A stretch of DNA of 64,000 bases from Paramecium octaurelia (Eukaryota > Ciliophora > Oligohymenophorea > Peniculida > Parameciidae): NCBI GenBank assembly GCA_905182995.1, contig CAJJDP010000114.1, positions 311,772-375,771 on the forward strand, read 5' to 3'. Below, piece by piece: positions 51,056 to 62,700 of this stretch. The first letter of the stretch is position 1, and each line of letters opens with the position of its first letter. Both the position numbers and the translations under genes were made by a program. The notes beneath the pieces were generated by a model, which had not been told where the DNA came from, searched no databases, and was given only the letters and a program-made list of their open reading frames with translations.

Positions 51056-52531
51056 ATGGATTAGGAATAAAGTGAATTATAGTATGATTATGAACTTGAT
51101 TTTGAATATTTAGGGAATTGCAGAATTACCTATGAAAACTACACTCCTACATCAGAAGAAGATGTGAAACTGAGTGATTTAGAATCATAATTTTTAGATG
51201 ATTTCAAAACTCAGGATGATTCTAAATATTTTTTATATAAAGTTGAATCAGATGATTCATATTTTGGACTTGAACTTAAATTCAATGTTAGGTATTTAAG
51301 TTTGTAATAGAAGTGCAGATTAATTGATGTAAATTAATCAAATTTCAGAAAATTCCTTATATGAGGGAATAACCATTAAAATACCAAGAAAATAATCAGT
51401 GCCAATTTATGAGTAAATTATAAACTAGGAGGAGAAACAAGAAAACTTGTTGGACTCGTTTTAATAAGCATCAAATAAATTTTTCGACATCAATTATGTT
51501 ACAACTTTAGGTTACATTAAGGGATAATTAACAGTTCATGAAGACGTATTGTTTTTTTATCCTGATTACAATAATCTAGGCAATGAAAAAATAATGTAGG
51601 AGGCAAAACTAAAGAATGTGTAATAATTACAATTTTAAATATTATTAAAAAATGTCATAAAGGTAACAAAAAGGGACTTTCCAGCATTTATTTAATTAGG
51701 TAGTAAAGAGATCTTTAGGATGCATTTGATAGAAATACACCTATAAACTAAGCGGTCCAAAGTTGCTTTAATATAATTAATTGATGTTTCATAATTAAGT
51801 GAATTGATGGATTCAATTAATTCTGTGTTGGCGTCATACTTTCCTCCGACTCCAAACAAAATAATAGAGACTCCAACCAAGCCTTAATTGAAAACTATAC
51901 TTCCATTTTACTACAACAATGATCTGAAATTAGAATAAAACATTCAATTAGCATTTGAAAGTATTATTATCAATATAAATGATAAGAGCTGATGGGTTCG
52001 AATGCATTCATTTCTTACTTAGAATCAGAATCTGAAATTATCGATTAGAATCTTTTTATGATGGTTGCCTGTTATATTCCGGCTATCTTTAAATCCCAAA
52101 GATGGAGCTTATTGTACTCATCAACATTGCATGGATCATCCATAAAGACTCTGATGAGAAATACTTAATTTAGTCAGCCTGTTATTATGTTTGTTAGAGA
52201 CTTGCATAAATATGTATTTGGAGCCTATTTATCTGATGGTATTTAAAAAAGTAAAGATCATTTCTATGGAACTGGAGAATCGTTTTTATTTACATTTAAG
52301 AATACCTAATCCTTAACTGTTTATAATTGGATAAATTAGAATAATTTTATAACTTTATGTGATGAAAATGGATTAGCGATTGGATGTGGTGATAAATATG
52401 GGTTGTATGTGGATTCCGAGATTTATCATGGGTATTCTCATTATTGTGAAACTTTTGGAAATGAAGTGTTGTCAAGTAAAGAGAATTTTGTAATCGATAG
52501 AATGGAGATATGGGGAATATTTTAAGGTTGA
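51056..52531 (+). CDS. LysM-TLDc domain protein, OXR1/NCOA7-like (476 aa)
   Basis: OXR1/NCOA7 proteins protect against oxidative stress and bind the V-ATPase through the TLDc domain. Introns 51292-51310 (only 19 nt) and 51961-51986 (26 nt, AAG acceptor) are both dictated by frame. An acidic N-terminus is followed by a LysM motif (FLYKVESDDSYFGLELKFN..., residues about 65-115), a GRAM-like GQLTVHEDVLFFYPD (about 165-180), and the TLDc domain in the C-terminal 165 residues: WSLLYSSTLHGSSIKTL, FVRDLHKYVFGAYLSDG, FYGTGESFLF, GLAIGCGDKYGLYVDSE and the closing IDRMEIWGI. All three modules are in the order of the OXR1 family. Confidence 0.9.
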
Positions 52532-52565
52532 ATAATGCAAACACTTAAATATATTATATATATAA

Positions 52566-53330
52566 TCAAAATTATTTCAATATGTTGAAAAAATCTTGAG
52601 GGATTCTTCCTTATACTATTATTTTTCTTTTGTTCTTTTATTTTTATTGTTGGAATACTTTTTTTAGATCACAAGTATTAAGCAATAATAAATCTAGGAT
52701 TCTTTCTGTTGATTCAGGAAGTTCTTTTATCTCTTTAGTTTAAACTTTATTAAATTCATCTAATTATAATTACAAAACTAATTACTAGGTGCTAGTTTTG
52801 TGTAAGTTAGCTCTGTGATTATTGGCATTGGTGGAATAGTTTGAGAATTCTAAAGTTAAGGAGATGGAGAAGATCTTTTTTTCAAAATTGGAAGTGAATA
52901 TTTTTTGCGCTGTCTTTCTTACTAATCTCCAGGCTTTGATTATTCCTCAGACATATAATTTGTAAGAGTACCCAACCTCTCGAAAAATATCATATACAAG
53001 TATCTTGTCTTCTGATTTTTAACGGTTATCTTTTCTATATTGAATACTTTTATCTTAGTCTTTTATTTATTAGTTTTCTAATGTTATATTCACCGAGTTA
53101 AAGTATTCGATTTTCTTTAAAAGTTGTGTTTTATCATTTCCTTTCTGCTCATTGAAAGATTTTCTTTTTTGTAGAATTTAATATTTTCCCCTGATTGGAG
53201 TTTAATGAGCTGTTCTCTTGGGGCTAGGTGCTTAATGTATACTAAATGCATGCAATGAAAATTTCTATGTGGAATCATACTTTTCCCGTTCGATTGACTT
53301 TCTCAACCTCAAAGCTATATTTGATCTCAT
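52566..53330 (-). CDS. Hypothetical basic protein (239 aa)
   Basis: ATG 53330-53328, TGA 52568-52566, introns 52979-52997 (19 nt, GAG acceptor) and 52760-52785 (26 nt). The first part is basic with S/T-P sites (SIHQAPSPKRTAHQTPIRG), the middle S/P-rich (RSSPSPQ), and the C-terminus helical and basic (KKVFQQQKQKNKRK). No domain. The tail-to-tail gap to the TLDc gene is 34 bases. The 19-nt intron with a GAG end is unusual, but no other choice joins the two good frames. Confidence 0.6.
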
Positions 53331-54040
53331 TATTATTAATATAACAATGAGATCTAAAATAATAATTGTAATAATTACATATTATTAATTATATTTATAA
53401 AAAACAGACCTCCTTGACTTCAAACAATTAGAGGTCTTTCCCTTTTTAAGAAATAATTAACATGATTGGGGTTTCATTATTGAAAATCACTTCGCTTTTA
53501 ATGATTTATTGATTTTGCAATTAAATTAATTGTGAGTTTAACTGTATAGAAATAATTATATCAGTAATCTCAAAATTACAGGGTTTTCTTTAGATTTCTT
53601 TTGATTCTTATTATTCAATAATTTATTTTAAATTTACAATCTTGGTTAAAAAAGGCTAAAGAGAGACTTTATAGATGTAATTGATCTAATAATATTTCAT
53701 TCATGAATAACAGAAAAATAAGCATTTAAATAAAATTAAGATGATTATAATTTAAACAACAAGTAATTGATTCATCAAAATTGTGATATTTAATATTACC
53801 CTATGAATCAAAAAGGAATTTAACCCCTTATAAGTTAGTTTTTGATAAGGATATATAATATAAAGTCAAATATTTAGTGTTTTCCCAGAATATCTTTACA
53901 AAATTATTTAATCATGTACAATTTCGTCATAACCACCAGTACTTTAAAAGGGGGAAATACATTTTAGCATAGGAGAATCTATTTATTTAATTATGTATTA
54001 CTTTCAATAGAATTAATTCTTCCTGTGATTACTGGTGTTC
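53331..54040. other. Intergenic region, no gene recognised
   Basis: About 710 A+T-rich bases with TGA in all frames and no coding-like run. Confidence 0.5.
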
Positions 54041-55586
54041 TCATGATTATTTTAAGTTCCTCATCTGAGGATTGATTTTATTTTAATTCTTAAGTGGCTT
54101 ATAGTCTTAATTCTTTAATATTCTAACTATTTTATCTTTTGATTCTAGTAAAGTCTACCTTTTCTGTTCTAAGTAATTATAAGAATGAGATATTAACTGT
54201 TTATTTAGAATTTATATTCTCTCCATTAGATTAGGATCATCGTCGGTGGAAATATGTGCCTCATCATCATCAAACAAAGCACTTTACAAATATGGATGCA
54301 ACAAAGCCTCATTGCTTTTGATTCTTGATAAAGGATCTTTTTAAAGCATTTGAAAAATGAGACTTTAGACTTCCTTAGGAGTATTTTGGAAATACGGAGA
54401 ATCAAAATTAACATTAGCCTCCTTATTTTATTTAACAATAGTATTATAAGTCTTCCCAGTAAAGGCTGGCCTTCCGGTCAATCTATTAATAAAAACAAGA
54501 AGATTACAAGATATAAAAGACCACTCCCATTGAATAAATATCGCAGACTGAATCATAAGGTTAGTACATATTTTTAAGATTGATTATTTCTGGAGCAACA
54601 AATCCAGGAGTGCCGCATTTTTAATATAAATATGGTTTCTTATTAACATGAGTGGCCAATCCGAAATCAGCAATAACTACCGAGTTAAAGTTACTATATA
54701 TATCCTTAATCAATACCCTTATTATTTAAAAAGAATGTTCTCTAATTTCAAATCTCTATGCATAATCCCCTTTTAATGCATATGCTTGAGTCCCATTAGC
54801 AAACCAACCATTATACTTTGAACTTGCTTCTCTGTAAATTAGATTTTCTTCTTTAAATATTCGAATAGTTGATCTCCCTCTAGTAACTCTAGACCCATAT
54901 AGATTGAATTTTTGGTTTCGTATACTTCGTACAATCTCATTAAATTAGGATGCTCTAGTTCTCTCATGATTTATATTTCATTTATTAATCCTTCCTAAAA
55001 AGTAGAACAGTAATTTTACTCTTCCCTTTTCCTCATTATAAACAATTTATTTCGAAAACGCCTTTACTGCCATTCTTAAATTATCCTCAATTCTTTCAGC
55101 CAAATAGACAGATGCAAAATTTCCTCTCCCAATTTTTTTATAAACACGAAATAAATTGTGAAATCCAATTTAATTGATTTTGTTGCCTAAAAAGCTTCTT
55201 AATTGATGCATTTATTCAGTTTTTCCCTGAATTTCATAGGGTTTATCAATGTTTTCAATAATCAAACGAATGGCTACAATTTCCCCTAATTCTAAGATCT
55301 CTTCACCTCTAACTTTGGTATGATGTTTCTCTTGTTTTAATTTTGAAGGAGTTCTTATGACTTCGAATTTGCTGGTGAATTCTAAATCAAATAATTTATA
55401 TGGGATGGTATAGAATGGATCCTATAATCCATTTAAATGTATTACTTTATATTTTATCAGATATTCATAAAAACATCCAATATAAAGTTCATTTGATTTC
55501 CTGCCTACTTTTTGAAATTTGAACTAAAGAATAGGCTTTTCTCGAATATCATAATCAATCTTTCTCCAGACCTTATTTTGTTGCAT
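54041..55586 (-). CDS. CAMK-like Ser/Thr protein kinase with N-terminal extension (490 aa)
   Basis: ATG 55586-55584, TGA 54043-54041, introns 54995-55019, 54694-54716 and 54483-54507 (25, 23, 25 nt). Residues 1-135 are a beta-rich non-kinase region (FKFQKVGRKSNELYIGCFYEY...) that may be PH-like. The kinase domain (about 145-400) has IGRGNFASVYLA, MAVKAFSK, GLELLEGDQLFEYL, MHRDLKLENILF, IADFGLA, CGTPGFVAPEI and DIYSMGVVFYILLTGRPAF. The CAMK-like features are the DQLFEYL hinge and GTPGF activation loop. A coiled coil of about 60 residues closes the chain. No EF-hands, so it is not a CDPK. Confidence 0.85.
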
Positions 55587-57479
55587 TAATAAATAATCTT
55601 TATTATAAAAAATATTTTTGACTGTTTTCATTTATGTGATACTTTAATTTAGCGAGTAAAATACGTTCAATAACAATTTATCTAAAATTTTCTCTCATTG
55701 CTCATATATGTAAAAATTAATATCTTTACAAAACATTGCAAAACCAATATATTCAAATTCTCATTTTGTTGAATGATTTTTAAAATAAAAGGTTTTAAAC
55801 ATGTCTATTGAGCTTGCATGATTTAAATATTCTCAAATTTTAACGAACAAGCCAAAAAGAATTAATTCGAAAATTATTACATAATATATCTGACTCAATA
55901 AGTGAGCTAGGAAAAATATAGCAAAGTCAAACTTAAGAACTTAGAGATAAAATGAAAGATATTTTAAATTAACAACTAGAATATATTCCTTGAAAAATTG
56001 CCTGTTAAAAATGAAGAACAAATTAGAAAAATAATGGAAATGATATCAAATAAAGTAAAAAATAGGTGAGGATATAAAATAAATGAAAGAATTTAAAAAT
56101 GAGGAGCCATATTAATCCTCATTTATGTCTAAAGGCGAAAGCTGGATCAACTATTCATCTTTAAAATCGTTGATTGGTATTTTAGTGAATTAGCAATAGA
56201 GTTTATGGGTAATAAAAAACTACTTTACTTAACTGCTGCATTAGCCAAAGGATATTTTTTTACAGATTGTAAAGGAATTCATGAGTTTTTAAAAGCATTT
56301 AAGAATTAAAATATTTATCATTAAATTATTATTTTCTCATCCTATCTTTTTCTCTCAAATAAAATGAGAAACAGCATCTACTATTATTTCAGGTATATTC
56401 ATGGTCTATTAAATGACTTTCCCGCTTAGAAAATTGAGTAATGCATATATTTTAAGGTCAAATTTAGATTGGCCTGGCAGCATTACAGTAATTTCATTTT
56501 AACATAGAAAAAACAGTTCCGAAATCGTCGAAACAATGTTCTCTTAAGCCAATATACAAACTCAATTTTTTAATATCATCTATTAACATTAAACGAAAAT
56601 AGCGTTTAAATTTGTAAAATTCTATGTTTAAGGGCTATGCTCAGCACAACCAGCTGGAATGGAAAGATTTATTGATTAACAGTACAATTCCTAAAAATTT
56701 ATTTGACTCATTATCTTATCCAGCTTAACTTCAGAAATCAAAAAGTATTTCCTCTCAATATGGTTTTTATCTCTTAATTGGAAAATATAGACAACGGCAA
56801 CAAGATACCATTACACTTATCATTCCTCTGCGCGTTAAACTACCCAAAAAAAAAATCATTTTCAATTTGTATTTAATTTTTCTTCAAAAGGAGTATAATT
56901 GCTATGGATTTATAGTTCTTTATCTATCAGTCATATCATCTAATACTTTAAGTTCATGAGGTAAGTTTGATTTTAAAGTAATATAAAAGGGTTTAATTTA
57001 TTCATCTTATGAATTATATTTATTGAATCTGCTTTCTGCTAAGTAAAATAACATCATTTATTTTTAACTCTAAAGAGTTTTTTTTCAATATTGTTTTAAA
57101 TCCATTCTTAGAGAGGTCAAATTGATTAATTCTGAAATTACTAACAATTTCGAAAAGTCAAGTTGAGTGCTCTAATTAATTGTTAACATTCAAGTTGTAG
57201 GTTTAGTTACATTGGAATTAATTACATTTAGATAGAAAGGAATTTTTATAAGGAGAGATTAAGGAAAGTCTTTAAAACGAATTTACTATAGCCCTCTTAC
57301 TTAAATTAATTCGGAAACGGATTGAAGTATCAAGTTGAAAAAAGTTTTTGCCCAGAAAAATGATTTTTGTTACTCAGTACACATAAAAAAATGGAGATTG
57401 TGCAGAAAAGACACATTAGTGTCAAGAAAAATTAGATTTATACGTCTGTCAGCTTTTTCAAAAATAATAGGATGTGTTA
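55587..57479. other. A+T-rich region with coding-like fragments
   Basis: Plus-strand pieces such as about 55876-55996 (SDSISELGKIQQSQTQELRDKMKD), about 55992-56066 (LEKLPVKNEEQIRKIMEM) and a 160-codon open stretch at about 56170-56670 (DWYFSELAIEFMGNKKLL...) lie in different frames without joinable introns. Probably remains of one or two decayed genes; not annotated as a gene. Confidence 0.35.
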
Positions 57480-58440
57480 ACTTCATTTGAATAATTTTTC
57501 AAATCAAAAATTAATTGTAATTTGACTCTCCATCCTGAACCAAACCTTTTGCTCTATTTTTATCTATCCAACTATCTAACACATGTTGATTATAACTGTA
57601 GTTTGCTAATTTGTCAAAGTATTTTAAATGATTTAAAATCAAATAACAATTTAGATGAACCAAGGAAAGGAGAACGTAATCAAAATTCCACACAATACCA
57701 AAAAGCAGCTTAAAAAGAGCTTACAAAATTCAAAATTAATAAACTTGATAAGCAATGTTTTTTGAGTTATAATCAAAATATGATCTAATAATTAGAGATT
57801 TAATAATTAGAGTAGAAAAATAATTATTACGAAGCATCCGAAAATTCTGAACCCAGAGGATAATAAGAGAGAAGTTGAAATAAAATAATTAGAGCCTAAA
57901 TTCAATCATAGGACCAGACCCATTCAAAATCAAATGCAATCTAAAAATTAATAGAATTGCAGAAATACCAAGAAGCCATATCTATAATATCTGTAATTAA
58001 TCTATACCAAAATCCTAGCTTTGATTAAGTTCAAGAAATAAATGTGTTTGATACTAAATTCATAAATTTAAAAGATATCATTACATTTATCAAAGATCCT
58101 AAAATTCTGGTTTTGTCGATTTTAGGGATAAATCCAAAAGCATTGTATTATTATGAAAATAATTTGAACTAGGTAGGAGAATGTCAATTCCCATTTCAAT
58201 CACACCGGATAAAGAAAGTAAAGGAAAAAATTCAAAATGATAAATTTGGGAGTACTACCTTGAAATTGTAAATCGATCAAATTATTGATATAAATTCTAT
58301 AATAATTGAAATATTATAGAATAATTTTTAAAGGTTCTTCTGTAGAAATAAAAATTAAAAAAAGGATAAATTTGAATTACCTTGGAATAATTCAAAAATT
58401 CCTTTGATTCTAAAATATTTCTAAAAATTTCTTAAGCATG
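57480..58440 (+). pseudogene. Coding remnant with interleaved frames, unknown
   Basis: Two frames carry protein-like sequence over the same 700 bases: one with KKQLKKSLQNSKLINL and TKHPKILNPEDNKREVEIKQ (about 57656-57915), another with IELQKYQEAISIISVINLYQ and ALYYYENNLNQVGECQF (about 57920-58330). A TGA interrupts each, and no canonical intron links them; an intron ending GAG (19-21 nt) at about 57873 would nearly do so. The open frame continues into the antisense of the next gene, so its end is unknown. Confidence 0.4.
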
Positions 58441-58455
58441 ATAAGTAGGTGTTCT

Positions 58456-59122
58456 TCATAATTTTAATCGATCGGGATTACTTTATTTATATATAATCGT
58501 ACTTCTAGTTCGCATTATCATAATTTCAGAATAAGGTCTGTGTTTCTCGAGGCTAGATGTAGATTTTCTCTTCTTCTTTTTTTTAAACCAAAAATGCATA
58601 TCCAAATATTAACTTCTAATTTCTTCAACATTGTAGGTTCTTACCTTTGCTGAATCTCCTCCACTTATTGAAATAAATACTCTATAAATTTCCCCAAATG
58701 ATTGTTCCTTTTTTTAATCTCCTCTATCAAATCAATATAAAATATCTGTTAAATACCTCTTAAATATCACATAATTCACAACCGATTAAGCTAATTTCAC
58801 AATAAGCATCGTTAAGTTAATAATGTATTTAGTACAATTCAATCATTTCTCTACCATTGAGTTTAAGAAATATTTATAGAACGTTGTCGATCACCCTATT
58901 AATTAGGAAACAATATTTGTATTTGAGATCATCACAAAAGAAAACTTATAGTTTATCTTCTATTCCTTCAAATAAAATATCATTCTAGATATTAACTTTA
59001 ATCTATGGACGATTATTTTCTACAGGATAAAAACTCAAAATATCCTCATTTTGTTCATATCGTCTGCCCCAAAACAAAAGCACAATTTCTTTACTCATTA
59101 ATTGTTTCTTACTTCTATCCAT
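58456..59122 (-). CDS. Hypothetical protein (200 aa)
   Basis: ATG 59122-59120, TGA 58458-58456, introns 58722-58756 (35 nt, GAG acceptor) and 58616-58644 (29 nt, TAG). Phases close only with the 35-nt choice for the first. Residues 1-120 alternate short strands and helices (IVLLFWGRRYEQNEDILSF, EGIEDKLQVFFCDDLKYKY), the rest is helical and ends with a very basic KKKKKRKSTS tail. No family recognised. Upstream minus-strand sequence contains further coding-like pieces, so the gene may once have been longer. Confidence 0.55.
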
Positions 59123-59788
59123 CACTCACAAGACTGCGCATCAATCCACTTGTGGATTAGAAACTATTTTTTATTATGCCCCTAAAATTAATTCTAAATT
59201 TTGATCGAAGGTTATTTTCAATAGTTTTTTTTTTAATAACATCTTTATAAGATTAAACCACTTCAGTAGGTGCACCTGCTATTGACTTTCATTATATCTA
59301 ATTCAATCTAAACTCTGAAATATTAGTGATGACTATATTAGAATTGTCTCCACATTTCTATTTGATAGTTTCTCAATATCTTTCAAATGTGCCTCCTCTT
59401 TTACCAGGTTAATCACACTGTAGAGAGGTGATTTATATAACTGAAAGGGAGATAATCAATTTTATTTTTTTTACAAATATATTTAATATATTATTTTACT
59501 TGAGCTACCTAAATAATAAATAAATATGGGTAATTAAATGTCTGAAATCTCTTTTTTTTGATGAACATTAATAACTATTATAAAGTTGATTTATACTTAG
59601 AAAATAAATTTAATTCTAATCCAATTAAAATAAGAATTACAATTTGTTGGAAACAATAATTTTATCAAAAAGTAGGTAGATGCAACCCTTATATATCAGA
59701 TTATATTATTGTTTTAAGTATTACTTTCATTTTAAGTTTTTTAAACATTTTTTTGTAACCACGTGGAATTATTATTTTAATTGATAAA
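59123..59788. other. Intergenic region with minus-strand coding fragments
   Basis: Pieces such as LVKEEAHLKDIEKLSNRN (about 59340-59430, minus strand) and FDQNLELILGAQQ (about 59180-59215) are protein-like but out of frame with each other and with the gene at 59122. Possibly exons of a longer or decayed gene. Confidence 0.35.
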
Positions 59789-62700
59789 ATGTTAACTCAA
59801 ATGTCTTAAACAGAATCCATTTTGCGGGGAGGTGGTTGCGGATCTTGGAAAGCAAACTACCCAAATTCAGGAATCTCAATGTTGAATAATCAAGACCTCC
59901 AGAATTTCTTTAAGAAATTCAATTTTTATGTTGAGTAAATTTGCATGAAAGCTGTTGTTGCTGCTGATTAATCAGAATCCTAAGAAATAATGATAGCTCT
60001 ATAATGGTTTAATTTTTAAGAAGAAAATATTTACAATCTTAATAAAAATGCATAAAGTGTATTGAAATCATACGATTTAATTTTAAGGGGAATCCAAAAG
60101 TTGTTGAATAGCTGTTTGATCTACATTAGAACAGATTCGTTTAAGTGTTTATCTATTTTATAGACAACAGCATCTCTATCAAAAGTAATATTTAGCTTCC
60201 ATGTAATAAATGAGGAAAGATTCATGAAATTTGATATATAAAAGGAATTTTTGGACCTCTCTGATGAAATAAGACAACATATGGAAATAGAGAAAAATGA
60301 TTTGATTCAAAATTAAATGGAGCTCTACCTTTTTTTAACAAAAACTTCTTTCGAGATTGCACCTAATAATAGTAATGAAAGGGAAGAAATCTTGAAAGGA
60401 TGCTTAAGTGGTATTATTAGTTCAATAACTTAAATGAAGCCAAATGAAGAATTGCTTCAATCATTGTTTCAGGGAGCTTGTCATCTTTACAAATAGTATG
60501 TAATAAATAACAATAAGAAATAATATGAAGTGTATTTTTAAATAGATATGCTGTAATGGGAAATAATAAGCTATTTTAAGAATGACAAATTGTAAACTTT
60601 AGAAGTAATAATTTCACAAGTTGAGGAAATATATGATAAAATTGTGAAAAATTCAATTGATTGGAAATATCATTATCTTTGGGTTTAAATGATTGGGAAT
60701 ATATTATAATATAATCCTATATTAACAAAACTCAAATTAACTCAGTTGATACACAGAGAAAATATTGGAGTAAAGCCAGATTAAATTTGGAAAGAATATC
60801 AAAGAAAAGGATTGCTAATTCAGATGAATCATAGTAATGATTAAGCTGTCATCTTACTCAATTAATTTAAAAATAAATAATTAAATTAGATTGATAGAAC
60901 AATATTAAAAACCTGTTTCAAAGAATGGGATATTTTTTTATTACTTAAAGATTTACTTGTAAATGAAAAACAACTAAATATCTCTTTTACATTTGGATCC
61001 TATTTAAAAAGCAAATTAGAAATTCAAGGATAAGATCTCTAATAAAATGTAAATATAGTAGCAAATAACAATATACAAAGATTTTTAAGTTTTTTGGTTT
61101 CTAATAAATTGCTAATTTTAATTCAAATAAATATTGAGAAATTGGAAGAAGCAATAAAACTTTGTAGAAATTTTACATAAGTTAATTAATATGATGAAAA
61201 CTTAAAATTAAAAATTTTTTCACAATAAATACAAAAAATTATCTCAAATTTAGACGTCTATCTTAAAAACACATAGGTTATTCTTAAAATAATGAGAATA
61301 AATTAAAGCAAATAGAAAAATAGAATGGAAGCTAACAATTTTGAAAAACTTAATAAACTGTTGAGACTATAGCAGCTATTATAATTATATATCATTTAAG
61401 ATTAAGATTGTGGAAATCAATCACAAAATCAAAAAGCTATTGAGAACAATGATATCTAGGAGTGGAGAAAATTAATTTTGGAAGAGTTAAAAAACATTGA
61501 TATTATAGAAGATAAATTCGCATTTCTTTAGGTAACAGCAAATCTGCTAGATAGAAACAAAATCAGGGGAAAAGTTGAAAAATTGATTGAAAATTATCAG
61601 AAAGAAATTTAAAAATTAGAAATATCTTTTCTTCAAAATGACTTATTGCAATATTTTTGGAACTTAGTTGATAACATACATTTAAATTATGAAAACATTT
61701 GTAATGAATTTTAAAACCATTTTTCAGAGTTTAATTTATACTTTCAGGAAATCATGATCATAATGTCTAAAATTGAGACAGTCCCTTCAAAGGTTGATCT
61801 GAAAAAAGTTAAATAATCTCTTTCTGATTTGCAGTTGCTAAAATTTCTAGAAAAATTAAGGTATATAAATAAAAAGCTATAATTAAAATTGGTTGCTTCA
61901 AAGAAGTCTTTTTAATTTTTATTAGAAAAAGCCAAACCAGAAGAATTACGATAGTTGTCCGAAGTAATAAATCTTGATGAGTTTCTGTTAAAAGTAATTG
62001 AAGAGCTTCCAGAAAGAATTATAAGTAAAAGGGCTAATTTTTACAGATTCCTTCACATTGAATTAGAAAATATTGAAATCACTGAAGAAGACTTTGAATT
62101 TAGGTTATCGAAGTAAAAAGGAATAATAAAATCCCTCCTATTTAAATAGAGTCTAAATGAAAAACAGATTGAATAGGTCGGAAAAGATTTAGAGTTGTTC
62201 GAGAGCGAATTTGGAGAATTCTTCATCAAAGAATCTCCTTCTTAATTGTCTTAGTAGAAAATTAAGAATATTTTTGAAAGTCTCAAAGTTGGTGATTCCT
62301 TAGAAAAGGTGATTGGTGACAAATTTAATTCATCAGAATTAAAATTAGAGAAAGAAAAATATCATATTTTTTTATCTCAATTAAAATAAATTGAGGATTT
62401 TAGAGAATGCTTAAAGATAGAAAATTGGAATCAATTAATCCGATAAACAGAAACGGTCATTCAAACATTGGAAAATTTTGGATGCCCAGACAAGGAAATT
62501 ATTAAAATGTTAATTAATGAAGAGCTAATTCAATTACAAACAATAATAAGCTAATAAAAAATAAATTATGAAGAAGAGTAAGTTGAAAAATCTCCAAAAG
62601 ACTAGATAAGATAGGAGCGAGTTGATATAGCAGACAATGACCAAATTTTTGATATTAAATAAATTTAATTGATTGATTTAGAAGCAGGAAAAAGCGATAA

